Assembly: GCA_006384855.1 (NCBI GenBank)
Contig: VCJN01001919.1
Span: 1-64,000, forward strand
Reading direction: 5' to 3'
Length of the DNA stretch: 64,000 nt
DNA from: Tetraselmis striata
Taxonomy: Eukaryota; Chlorophyta; Chlorodendrophyceae; Chlorodendrales; Chlorodendraceae
In this document: positions 19,151-32,590 of the stretch, in pieces
Position numbering within the stretch: the stretch's first letter is position 1
How the letters are laid out: every line of letters begins with the position of its first letter
Made by a program: the position numbers and the translations under genes
Notes under the pieces: generated by a model
Seen by the model: the letters and a program-made list of their open reading frames with translations, nothing else
What the model was told of the DNA's origin: nothing
Databases searched by the model: none

Positions 19151-21422
19151 TCAGCTGGGCGTCTGCCGAGCTGGGAGCCAGCGCTTGTTGGAGGCTGCGC
19201 GGCCAAGGAGCGAACGGGCGGCCTTGGCTAGCGCGATGAGCTTCTCCTCGGGGGCGCGGAACTCGCCGCGCTTCAGGTCGATGATCAGGCCCAGGTGAGG
19301 GCCGACCTGGGTGGGCTCCCAGACTCCCTTGTTGGGGTTGCGCAGCAGGCCCAGGCGGTCCAGCAAGGTGCTTAACCGGACGCGTAGCTCCAGGGCTGCC
19401 TCGCGGGAGTCCGCGAGGAAAAGGAAGTCGTCCATATAGGGTAGGAGCCGCTCGCCCCGCCAGCGAGTGTTGCGCAGGAAACGGCGAGTAGGCTTGGACG
19501 GGGCCGTGGGAGGCAACGCTGGGTCGCGCCGCTTCAGGGGCGTCCGCAGGTAGTCCGTAAAGGCCGCCGTCAACTTGCAGAAGTAGTACGACGAGCCTGT
19601 CCAACCCATCGGTAGGCACGCAAGTCGCCACAGCTCCCCTCGGTAGTTCACGGTAAAGAAGTCGCGGTCCTCCTCCCGAATCCCAAGGGCGTAGTAGCCA
19701 TCGGCCAGGTCCATCGACACGAACCAATCTCCCGCGCGCGCCAGGTGCCGCAGGTGCTTGAGCGTTTCGTAGGACATCGTGAAAGTCTTGCACCACTTGT
19801 TGAGCTCCCGTAGGTCGATGATGAGGCGCCATTTGTTGGTGCCGGGCTTGGGGACTAGAAACATTCTGGATACCCACTTGTTGCAGTGTCCTCGCTCCCA
19901 CGCGCCAATCGCCTCGAAGCGGGGCAGTTCTGTAGCCATGAAGTCCAGTTGTGCCTGAGTGGCGTCGCGCATAGAGACGCCGTGATTGTAGGGGCGAGGG
20001 CGTCGCCCGTTCTTGAAGCGTATCCGGACCCCTTGGCGGATCCAACTCAAGACTTGCCCGCTCGCGCCGATGCTTTCCCAGTCGCGCCATCTTCTCCGCA
20101 CGCGGTGTCGCATGTAGAGGGAGGTAGGCGTACAGGAGTCGGCGCGGCGGGCCACACCGTCACTTGGTGACCTTGGCCTTGGCCTTGTCGGACGCTGCGG
20201 CTGTCGCTGCGGCCTTCCGCGCCGCAGCGGCTTGCTCGCGTTGCTTGCGCCTCTCCGCGGACTCTGTGGGGGCGGGCTTGTCGGGGGTAGCCTTGGCGAA
20301 CGCGGCCGCGGCACGGGCCTTGCCCGCTGCGGAAAGGCTGATCTCGAGGGTCTTGTCGTCGAACGCTCGGCGGAGTTGGTCGAGTTGCCCGGACACGGCG
20401 ATGCGCCGTGGGGTGCAGAACTTTGCGTGGGCGAGCTCGGCGAAAACACGGTCCGCCTCTGTAGCCGTTGGCCCATTCTTGGCGAGCTGGAGGTAGCCCA
20501 ACCGGGAACGGGTGGCCTCCTCCGTCGCCAAGTGGGTGCGGTAGCAGGCGCGGAGCTCGGCAAGGGCCGCAGCCTTGCTTGCCGGCGTAGCAGACTCGGT
20601 CGAAAGCGACTCCAGAGCGCCGCGCATCGCCTCGTTGGCGCAGCTACTAAAGAAGGCATAGCAGCCTAGGTGCAGGTATTCGTCGTACGCTGCCTGACTC
20701 CGCTTCTCCGCGAGGGCGCGGGCGGTGTCGTCGGTCAGGGTCCACAGGCGGGGCTCGTCGACGTCGCGCAGGGGGCGCTCCAGACCGGGGGGGATGACTC
20801 GGCCGTAGTAGGCAAAGTCGACGTACTCGAGCTCGTTGTCGGGTGCGTCTAGCTCAGCAGGAAGGGGCTCTTGCGCTCCTTGCTCACCACCCTCGGGCGC
20901 AGGCGTGCCCGCGGGGTTGGCTGGCTGGGTACTTTCGGGAGGAAGCGGGTTAGTGGGGGGGGCGAGTCGAGCGAGCAAGGCAGCCGTAGCAGCCTCAAAC
21001 TGCCCGGCCAGCCGCTTCTCCAGGGCTTCCGCTTGGGCCGTCAGGCGTTTTTCCAATTCCGCGACAGATGCCGCCGTGGCGCCGCCCGGGGCGTCGTCCA
21101 CTAAGGCGTCTTCCGGTACAGGGCGAGGGGGCATCCTGCTGTCGCGGGGTGGGGAAGGTGTAGCGTCTCGGGAGGCTGAGGCTCGGGTCCGAGTCGGCAT
21201 AGAGTAAGCTGACACTCTGCTCGACTGCTAGAGTCGAGACTGCTTGCGCGAGCCGGTTGAGGCGAGCGCAAAGCAGAGAGTGCCTGTGCCCGAGGGTGGA
21301 TCCCTCAGGTCGTAGTGCTGGTGCGGGCCGGCAGGCCTTAGTCCGTGCGCCGACCTCGGGGGTCGTGCGCAGTACAACATAGCTAATGTACTGTAAACCT
21401 CTAGATGACTACATCTGACCAT
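19151..21422 (-). mobile_element. Third copy of the PAT-like 5' half (3'-truncated by the tandem duplication)
   Basis: Same content as the second copy: A1 (about 21245-21422), ORF1 (20160-21215) and reverse-transcriptase N-terminal part to the junction at about 19156. Broken derivative, recent. Confidence 0.85.
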
Positions 21423-21870
21423 ATATTTTCTTAACACAGGGAAAATATATGATTGAGGGGTGAAAATTTTTCAAAAAAATTTCTGGAGAAAAAAATTAAA
21501 AATTTTCCGGACCAGGTATAGCTGCAGGAGGAGATATCAGAAAATCACCAGAAAAGGACAACCGGAAAGGTCCTCGCAATTAATATGGTAGGATAGGCGC
21601 CGACGCCGCCGCGAGTAAACAGCATCCGGTTGGGGCCGCCCGCGCCTTGAGTCAGGCACTCTCACTGCGAGACGCGGGCGATTCGACGCCGTGTTTGGTG
21701 GCAGGCGTGAAGCCACGATAATGGCGACCCGGCACGATTCCGCGCTGCCGCCGCCGCAGACAGCGTGGTCCCCGCCTCTCCCCACTGGCCGGGTGCGGCA
21801 GACGGGCCGCCCGTACTGCGTCGAGAAAGCAGCTGAAGCGGGCGGGGAAATCCGCGGCGGCGTCAGGGAG

Positions 21871-22619
21871 CCTGTTGTGAACCGTTCGCACACCAGTGCG
21901 ACCGGGGCTGAGGCGTCAGAGCGTCCTAGTGCTGCTGGGGTGGACTCTCTTGCTGGATGGGATGATATAAACTCGATGCTGAAGCGGCGCGGATACCCAG
22001 GTGAGGCGGGGCCACCGCGACAGCTCAGGACCTTTTCTCCTTGGTGCACTTTCTCGAAACATAATCTCCATCCTTGCAAGCAGCCCCCCCCCCCCCCCCC
22101 CCCGCCGCCCCTTCCCGCCCGGCTTTCCGCCGTAGAAATGCGGTTATTATATCATACACGCGACACACCATTTTAGTCATTTTTCTTTTATCAACTGATA
22201 CTCACTTCCGTATAAACACCAGAGGTGGTGGTGGGGGGGGGAGGGTCACACTTCTCAGCCTGATATGAATTTACGCCGTGCTGCATGCGACAGAGCTGGA
22301 CCTATCAGCGAGCAGCGGGACGTTTGGGAATCAGGTGGTAGCCACGGTGGCATCGCTCCTGCTCAACGGCGACGTGGGCAGATCAGCCAAGCCAGTAGCC
22401 CCCGAGTCCATTGCCGCGGCTCACAACCGCAAGGCTGTGTGCTCCACGTCAGCGGGCAGCTGTCAGAGCTACGCAGCGGATGGGGTAGCCCAGAATTTCC
22501 AAGGTTTGCGCCAGCACCGCCCCGTGCAAGGCTATCAGGCTATGTGTCGCATGCGAACCACGCACTTGTGTACGTAGGAGGTCAGGTGGAACAGACACTC
22601 TCACGGCATCCGAAGAGCG
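21871..22619. other. Spacer between the duplicated element and the CEP70-like gene
   Basis: Unique sequence with a poly-C tract at about 22084-22103. No recognisable gene. A short plus-strand frame (about 22278-22577) could be a 5' untranslated region or an unrecognised first exon of the downstream gene. Confidence 0.5.
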
Positions 22620-24951
22620 ATGGCGGAAGCTCAGTTCCCTGCCCCCACTTCCGAGATCCCCACTGAGAGCATGGCGATTGGCTTTTTGTTGCATGGCGGG
22701 GTGGCAGGCGGTGTTGAAGGGGACGAGGGCAGTTCCGTCCCTCCCCACAGTGCAGCGGAGGAGCTGGAGGCAGAGAACGCGGCGCTGCGAAAGCAGCTGA
22801 AGCAGATGCAGGAGATCTCCCAGTAGGGCACCCTGCGCTTGCGCACCTGGCGCGGCGTGCCCATATCAGCCCTCTGCCTCCTCCTGGTCACGGTGACACG
22901 TCCGCCCTCACGGCACCACCTCGGCTGCGCAGATCCAAAGAGATCCTGATGGACCAGCTGCGCGGCGTCGCGCAGCAGTGCGTTGCGAAGCAGGAGAGGG
23001 CGGAGCGGCGCCTGGCAGCTGCCAAGCGGCAGCTGAAGCAGCTGGCGACCGCGGTGAGTGCGCACTGGCCATGCTTGGGGCCGCCCTGTCCTGCAGGGGC
23101 ATCCCCTGCGAAATTGCGCATGTGGGAGGGGAGGCGAGGGGGGCCTTAGCATCCCATGCCGACTTTGCTCACAGAAGGATGCAGTGCACGAAGATAGCCC
23201 GGGCCGAGCTCCGCCAGAGTCGGAAGTCAGCCCATCCAAGAGGGAAGACGCCCAGGTTGCTCTAACCACAGCAGAGACGCAGGTGAGCCGCACTCTGGCA
23301 TTTCTCTGCGTGGCGGCGGTCATTAATTTCGGCGTCAGGATGCCGCACGATCCGGCGCGCTTCAGCGGGCCGCTCGGACCCCGTGCGCGTGCCCCACCCA
23401 GCTGCACGAAATGGCTGCGCGCGTGAGGCGCCTGGAGCAGGAGGCGCTGTCCGCGGAGGACCGGCTTGCGGCGGCGGAGCGCAACGGCTGGCAGGTTCCC
23501 AATGAGGGCGACATCCAGGTGCCCTCCCCCCGCCTTGGCTGGTGCTGTGCAGGCGCCCCCCCCCTGACGCCACTGCCACACGCGACTCCTTAACACTCAG
23601 CGGACACTGGTGGTCACGGCCAAGCCCTGGTCCCGGGCGCTGCTCCCTCCGCCACATGCCCGTGCCCATGCGTGTGCTGGTGATGCACTGCAAATGCGTA
23701 AAGCTCGCTTACTGACCGCGTACTTCAAAACAAAATGTAGAAAAGAGTCAGAAGTTACCAGAATATATTACAAGATGACACGATGTCAGCAAGCATTCGA
23801 TTTTTGCCGGGCCTGCAGAGGCCGTGCAACGCTGCGGCGTGTGTCTACGTGTGCTGGCGCAGGAATACAACCCCCGCAGCTAATGGCCAACTGGCCAACT
23901 GGCCAGAGTCAAAATTGAGAGGGAACGATGATGAGTGTTTGTATAGGCAGCATGCAAGCCCAGTTGAACTATGGCTAATGCTCGCATTGCGGGGTCTCAG
24001 GGGTGCGCCGGCAGCTGTGTGCTCATGTGGGCGGAAGGGGGGGGGGGGGGGGGGGGCAGGGGGCACTCAGGATGATGCGCGTTGCCACTGCGCGCAGGTG
24101 CTGCTGCTCAGCCTGGAGCGCGACCTCGCCGAGAGCCGCCGGCAGCTGTCCATCCACGACGCCGCCTCCCGGCACTGCATCCAGGAGCTGACAGAGCGCT
24201 GCCGGCTGCTGGAGGAGGAGCGGCAAACGCTGGCGGCATCGCTGCGCGGGGCGCTGAAGGATGCGGCCGCGGTCCGGGCGCTGCCGCCTGCTGCGGAGCG
24301 TCGGCTGGGGGCGCTGGAGGACTGCCTGGCCGAATGCTGCAGCCTGGTCTTCTGCCAAGGGGCCGAGTTCACGGGCTGCGGGGGCGAGGAGGCAGACATT
24401 GGCGAGGCGGATGTGTACGAGCGCGCTGCCGCGCTGCCATCGGCGCTGCGACGGTGGCTGCTGATGCTGGACGAGCTGGCCGACGCGCGGGACCTGCAGC
24501 GCTCGCTATGCGGGCAGCTGGGCCTGGCGGCACCGGCTGACGGGAAGGGGCTCGCGTCGCCCCGCCGCGTGCTGGCCGCTGTGCAAGCTCTGTTGGAGCT
24601 GGAGGATGCCACGGCGCAGGCGGCGGCCGCGCGGGATGGGCCCGCCGGCATCGTGGCTGCCCTACAGCGAATGTTTGGCTGCTCCACGATGGAAGGGATG
24701 CCTGCGTGCATGAGCAAGGTACTGGCCCCTTTGTGACCACGGCCACATCTCTTTCCGTTGTTGCGGCACGGGAGATTCTGAACGCGCGGGACTGGCCCCA
24801 CTTACAGGTCTGCATGGATCTTGAGGAGGGGAAGAATCTGAGGCGGCAGCTGGGCAGTGTCCTGGGGCTCGGGTCCTATCCATCCGCTGAGGGCATCATG
24901 TCCGTCGTGCGCAGCCTGCTCACCCGGCGGTCCCGCATGCCTCCGCCATGA
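22620..24951 (+). CDS. Coiled-coil centrosomal protein, CEP70-like
   Basis: Six-exon model, about 437 aa: 22620-22822, 22933-23053, 23175-23282, 23402 to about 23518, 24098-24718, 24808-24951. Phases agree where both junctions are clear. The N-terminal half is coiled coil (ELEAENAALRKQLKQMQ; KQERAERRLAAAKRQLKQL). The C-terminal part (VAALQRMFGCSTMEGMPACM, then LEEGKNLRRQLGSVLGL) resembles the conserved end of CEP70, a gamma-tubulin-associated centrosome/basal-body protein. Known CEP70 proteins act in microtubule nucleation and cilium assembly, which would imply a flagellated stage. The 23519-24097 intron is the least certain: it contains a poly-G tract (24038-24057), and an extra exon near 23600 is possible. 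An unrelated coiled-coil protein is the main alternative. Confidence 0.55.
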
Positions 24952-27900
24952 CAGCAACTGTCAAGCAGTCCACATACATGTGCATGCTGTGCACGCGTGC
25001 CCCAATGCACATGTACTGCCTGTACACGCGGTAGACCCACAGCCAGGATGTTTTTTTGGGTACGCCGGGGATGCGGTTGTGGAAACTCTGAAAGACTCAG
25101 CACGCGAGACCCAAGGGACCCGGTCCTTTGACACATCAGCGTGGCCGCTGCGCTGCTCCCCGTTTGTCCCCAGGCCTGTGATCCCTAGCCTGAGAACAAG
25201 TCCATCATTGCCCCCGAGCCACTTTGACTTCCACGGGAACAGGATCAACTTGAGGTCAGCATGTGCTGCAAGCAAATGCTTGGCGCTCTCCCGACGCCAA
25301 CCAGGCGCTTACCCCGCTGGACAATGACCTCGAATATCTTGATCACGGCGGGGTGACAGGAGGCAACGTGGCGCTTGTGTGCTGCACTCCTGTACGGTCA
25401 CGTTCTGGCACGGGAAACCCCGGAGGTACTACAGAGAGTCATTCCGAGACGTCCTTCGGCTCAATGCAATCTACGGTCATCAGGAGGCTGTGCGCTGTAT
25501 TTCCAGCGGACTTTCCTGCTGCAGTGCTGGGCCGGCCGGCCGCCTTGGCCGTTCCTGTTGCAGAGGATGTCCAGTATGCCGCCCTCCAAATAATCCCGAG
25601 CAGACAGCCAAAGCCGTCAGCAGCGATGGGTGTGCACTGCATGGTGGGGGCCGGAAGATCGTGCATGGCACTGGGAGCAAGTAGCGGCGGCACGCACCCC
25701 GAGGCCGAGCCCCGTGTCATTATCCGCTGCACCGTGTGTGTACGGGCTATAGGCGGCTCGGCATTTTAGGCGGTCCCAGTCCATGTCCGTGCGTGCAAAC
25801 AGCCGCCGTGCAATGCACATGATTGAAGCCCGCGTAGTAGAGGACCTCCATGCTGGGCTTGATGTATGCCGCGAATCCCCCCCCCCCCCCCCCCCCCCCC
25901 GGCCCTTCATATCGCCACTGCCGAGGAGCTCGTCCAGCTATGTGTGAGGAAAGTGACGACGCTGGTGCATGTGACGCTCTCGGCGCTCACAAGGTGGCCC
26001 TCGTCTTACTCTCCGGGGGGCCCCCATCTGGATCGGAGCCCGAGAGAGTGCTGCCCGTGCAGCTACTCGATTTGTCTTCTGCATCAGCCGAGACGGCGAT
26101 AATCCGTAGAGCGCACCGGCAGGTGACAGGGAGCCGCTCTTGCCCATGAGGCAAAAAAAGAACAAAACCCGTCTGCCCCTGCGGGTGGGGCGTTGGCATC
26201 AGAAGGTTGCCCTTCACGCACGTGGCGTGTAGGGGAAGCAGCATCTCCTGGTCGGAAAACTTGGATTTCTTGATGACATTCGGCAACGCCATCTTGGAAC
26301 AGTCCGTGGAGTCAATCACGCGGAACCCGACGTCCGGGTTGCAAACGGATTCGAAGACAGCCTTCTGGGTGTAATTTATGTGCTCTGTGACGTCCACTCA
26401 GTGCTCTTCGCGAAGCAGTTTCGCGGCTGTCGTCGAATTGTGCTCTAGGTAAATCAGCTGGCAACAGTCGTTGCACTTGCTGAAACTCAAAGGGCATCAG
26501 TTCGGACTCGTGGAGCGCCGTTTATAACTATGATCTGTGTTTTAGTGCTGGGCGCATTGTCTGGCAGCAGCGAGCAGCTACGCACACACCCGGGTGCCGC
26601 CTTGCACGCCGCTGCCGCTGCCAAATGCTTCCTGCATGTCATGGATCACCTCGCCAGCACTGTCCGAGTACCCGACCGGGCTGTTGGGGCGTTCAAGTAC
26701 TCGAGGTCTCGAGGGCGGCGACTCCGGTAACCTGGGCCAGGGGACCGAACTGTCAGTGCCTCCAGCGACCCGGTGGAAACTACATATCAGTCAGAATGAT
26801 ACGGTCCTCTTTGTTCCATTGCTTGGCTGCTGGGAACTGCTATTGTTGCTCGCTACAGGTGGTGAAGCTCATTGTTGCTATTGTTGCTCCTTTCAAGAGG
26901 CGTAGCTCATCGAGTGATCTTGAAAGGCCATCACAACTTGATTTGTTGTTTTAGTTAGGTGCCTTTTTCACCCCCAGAAAATGGGGGGGGGGGGGGGGGG
27001 GGGGGGGGAGATAAAATATAATGGTACGTACAGGTAATCGCTATTGCTCCTGTATCGGGCCGTGAGATGTTGCCAGACGGGGAATAAAAATGTTGCTTCA
27101 TAGCCTCAGCGCCGTCTTCTAGTAAACCGAGATTTTTTATTTTTCGACCTCGCTGATTGGACAATAAAGCATCATCGTCAATCATACGATCGCAGGGGCT
27201 GTAGTCCATCTTATCCTTACGTAACACCGCATGTTCCGACATATAACCACATCCAGCACTCTGGAAACCAGTTGCTGGGCACCTGCAAGTAGTTGCCGCT
27301 CCTTGCCGGATGGTCAACACAGGTAGCTACATGCACGGGGTAGCTAACTAGTTATTCAGTCATGCACGCCCGCCGCCCAATCGCCCACCACCCTACCCTT
27401 CACAACCATCATGCGGCCCGCCCTATACACCCACTGCCTCCCACCACAATGTCTAATTCATTGCAGTGTATACTACAGTACATTTCACCCAGAGCAGGTA
27501 GCACGTGGGGTGGCCGGTGTTTTGGGCGGTACACCATGTACCCCAGTAGTGTGCCAGGGGATCCGGCAAACACCCTGTTTTGAAGGTATTAGCGGATGGT
27601 CTTGGTTCGCCGCACCAGGCATGTACCAGGGGGGGCGTAGTTGTGCAATTCCACGCTTTCTGAAGGGAGTGTAGGGGAAGTCCTGCCACTGAGTAACAGC
27701 GGTGTCCGTGAAGACGCCGCTGCACTCCCCGGAGCGGGTGGGCGGGAGCTACTGAAAATACTGGCTGTTGTGAGGAACAGCCCCGGCTGCCCCCTTGGTT
27801 ACTAACAAACGCACTGCGTTTCGAGACAGCCCTGGGGGCAGCCCCAGGTCTGCCGGCAGTTGGTTCCGTGAGGGGACCCAACTGCCAATTACTAATCATT

Positions 27901-28554
27901 GTAACTACATTTTTTCTAATAATTCTTGGTCTTGAGGTCTGTTGCCTCATCCTTCATCTCTGCAGAAAACCGGTGTGGCTCTGGCCCACATGCCACCACC
28001 AAACATGCCATGTTGCAGCTTGCCACCACCGCCCATAAGGGCATGTTGCGAGACTGTGGTTGACTCTGCTAGTTCCACATGTTTTAAATGTATCACAGTT
28101 GCAGGTTTCAAAATGTGACCTATGTAGCAGTGAGCAGGGGGAAGGAGGGGGGGGAGGGGGGATTCTTGCAGGCAATTCCCCGAATAAACAGCACGCCTGG
28201 ACAGCCTGGACTTGGTTGCGTGATGAATCCGGATCGGCGGTCTAGGTTATGTAGCTCGAGTACACACAGCAGGCCAGGGAACAACCCATAGTGAGGATAA
28301 AAGTAAGGATAAAGTGAGGGCCTCAGTGCCCAGAGATGCAGCCCATCGTCCACGGTTAGGCGTAATCTCATCTTAATCAAGAGGACTCAACACTGACTGA
28401 TCAGCTGGGGGGGGGGGGGGGGGGGGGCAAGAACAAGCACCAACTGGTGAGGCATGGCGATGCGGGCCGAGGCGGTGTGCTGTAAGGGGGTGTTGTTACA
28501 TGACAACGCGGCCTCGCCGCACACAGAGGAAACCCGCGGCGTGGGGCGCAGCGC
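24952..28554. other. 3.6-kb intergenic region without a recognised gene
   Basis: Contains poly-C (about 25877-25901) and poly-G (26983-27009, 28408-28427) tracts and short palindromic stretches near 27770-27885 (for example CAGTTGG...CCAACTG). A minus-strand frame at 25987-26397 (MDVTEHINYTQKAVFES...) is the longest without obvious bias, but it matches no family I know and lacks the GC-rich codon use of the host exons. It may be decayed mobile DNA. Confidence 0.5.
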
Positions 28555-30240
<1,686 letters not shown>

Positions 30241-30839
30241 GGTTGCGGGTAGGATCGGGTGCAACGGGGGACGGGGCGGTGGGGGTGCAGGCGGCGGCGG
30301 CTGCAGGCGAGAGAGGCAACTCAAGTCGGCGGCGGCGCCGCCTTGTACTGCGCGCCCAAACCGCGCGCGCCGACGCGCATCACGCATCGCGGCATCGCCC
30401 CATCGCCCCACTGCTCATTGCATCGCCCCTCCCCATAATCCGTCGTTGGACTCGAAGCGATGCGCGCTATATTCGAATATATATCGTGGTATTAATGTAG
30501 TTAGATCGCTGTAAGAGCGGGATTATAAAACATCATCATTTAAACGTAGTAGTTTAAATTCATCACCACATGATGCTGCTACAGGTACAGTGCTACCGCT
30601 GCCGCCGCCCAGATCAATTTAGGTTTAAACCCTAAAACCCTCGGGACAAGCCCCGCGCGCGTCGCGCGCGGACGCCTCCCGGCTTCTCCGCCCTCCTGCT
30701 CGTTGCGCGCGCCTTCTCTCCACCCCATCGTCCACCATAGGGGTGGCAGCAGCGCAGCAGCAGCAGCAGCAGCCCAGTTCTGGCGACGATCTATGTGACT
30801 TCGCTCCCAGGCGACACTGGAGTGGCAAGCTCACCAATT
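30241..30839. promoter_or_regulatory. Shared divergent promoter region of RPS5 (-) and HMG-CoA synthase (+)
   Basis: About 600 bp separates the two start codons. It includes a GC-rich RPS5-proximal part, an AT-rich centre (about 30460-30560) and a telobox-type motif at 30627-30640. No other gene is visible. Confidence 0.6.
30627..30640. promoter_or_regulatory. Telobox-like motif (AAACCCTAAAACCC)
   Basis: AAACCCTAA boxes are enriched in promoters of plant ribosomal-protein and translation genes. This one lies about 390 bp upstream of the RPS5 start and 200 bp upstream of the HMG-CoA synthase start. Confidence 0.5.
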
Positions 30840-32510
30840 ATGGCGTCCGATATCTTGCTCCCGACCACTACTGGCGCAGAGCCAATGGGCTGCCAGCAGT
30901 CGATCCGCCTGCGGCCCCAGGACGTGGGCATCTTGTCGCTCAGCGTCTATGTCCCGCCGCTGCAGGTCAGTGTCGGCCCCTCCTAAAAACCTATCGACAA
31001 CGGCGGTTCAACGGCCCGCATCTCTTGCTCGCACGTGTAGTTTCCCTGATATAAAGCATCACTCCTTTAGAAAGCTGTCGTGAAATGTTTCCCTGGCCAG
31101 CGCCGCCGATTTCGCGGAGAGTTGGGCTGTCCCGTGGCGGTTAATTGGCTCTGGCGGCTCCACACGTGCCCGTCTGGTCGCCTGGCCGACGCGGTCGAGA
31201 CCTCGCCCGGTCGGACGACCGCAACTATGTAACACGGACAACTACCAGGGTTAGGATCAACTGCGCATTGGGGGCTTTTGCCATCTTCGCAGTAACCTCG
31301 TCGACGCAGTAAATGAAGCGGGTCGGTAGTCCAGCCATATGCCCCCATCCCCCCACCCCGCAAACTCCCCGATCACTTCACCCACAGACTTGCACAGAAA
31401 CATGGACCCAGGAACTGCTTGATCCAAGCTCGGTGAGCCACGTACCACCGGAAATGTGCTCCTCCGTGTTTACTTCGTCTCCTCCCCCGAGGGCGCTTGG
31501 TGTTTGTGGGGGGGGGGGGGGGGGAGCCTTATGTGATGCAGCTCCCGCCAACAGCGCCAAGGCATGTGACTGCTGCCGCCTGAGAGGGCATGGCGATCCT
31601 CTGGTGAAGGTGCTTCAGGCGGACCTGGAGGCGCATGACGGGGTGGAGGGGAAGTACACCGACGGCTACGGGCAGGTGTGAGCTGTGTGCCGGACGCGAC
31701 ATACCCCATCGCAAGGCGATGGAAGTTGTGCATGGAGTATAGGCTGGCTCCGCTGCATTGCTCGCTACATGACAGTGCTCACACGCCTCCTTGCCACATC
31801 CCCGCGCCTGGCGAACGTACAGACGGCCATGTCAGTCTGCTCCCCTCGCGAGGACGTCATCTCCATGGCGCTGACCGCCATGGCGGACCTCATGCGGCAA
31901 AACGACCTGCTCGCGGCGGACATAGGCCGGTGAGGCGCTGCCCCTGCTGTCTGCTAGGGGCCGCGAGGGACTTTTCCGCCATTGTGGGGTCGCCGGGGCC
32001 GGGGACAATATTGAGCGGCGGCGGGGCTTGGCGCGTTCCCACTGCAGGGTGGACGTTGGCACTGAGAGCGACATCGATTCCGCAAAATCGGTCAAGTCCA
32101 CCCTCATGCAGCTGCTGGACGGTGGCGGCGATGTTGAGGGCGGGGACCACAAGGTGCGCGGGGTGCGCCCGTTAAGCTGGGAGGACGGCACAGCGTGGAA
32201 TGTGGGCTCATGTGCCTGACATCTGCCACCTGCAGGGCGCATGCTATGCCGGGACGGCCGCTCTCCTGGCAGCGGTGGACTGGGTAGGGCGCCCGCATGC
32301 TGCGCTGTCCCGCCCACTGATCGTCGGCATCTTGATTGCGTGTGGCGGACACGGTACCTGGCAATGTGCACCGCGAGACACTCTGCCACCAACCTCCGAG
32401 TAGTCTTGTGGAAGGCCTGGCAGCGTTTTCCTGGATGACGATCGTAACCACTGCTTTGGTTGGCTATATACATATATACACATACATTTATACACACATA
32501 TATATATAAG

Positions 32511-32590
<80 letters not shown>

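Larger units (their letters stand above)
13733..21870. repeat. 2712-bp tandem repeat: three copies of the PAT-like 5' half plus about 440 bp of flank
   Basis: Landmarks repeat with exact 2712-bp spacing: ORF1 starts at 15791, 18503 and 21215; A repeats end near 15998, 18710 and 21422. Each unit contains the reverse-transcriptase N-terminal part, ORF1, A1 and about 440 bp of AT-rich then GC-rich flank (15999-16444, 18711-19156, 21423-21870). The same flank continues into unique sequence only after the last unit (from about 21871), so this is tandem duplication across the element's 5' border rather than repeated insertion. Only scattered single-base differences separate units. Recombinase, RNase H and 3' repeats exist only in the first, complete element. 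Confidence 0.9.

Noticed and set aside
25987-26397. Minus-strand frame with fairly even composition
   Set aside because: Open for 136 codons but no recognisable motif, no splice partner and codon use unlike the host exons. Mentioned in the spacer entry and not called as a gene.
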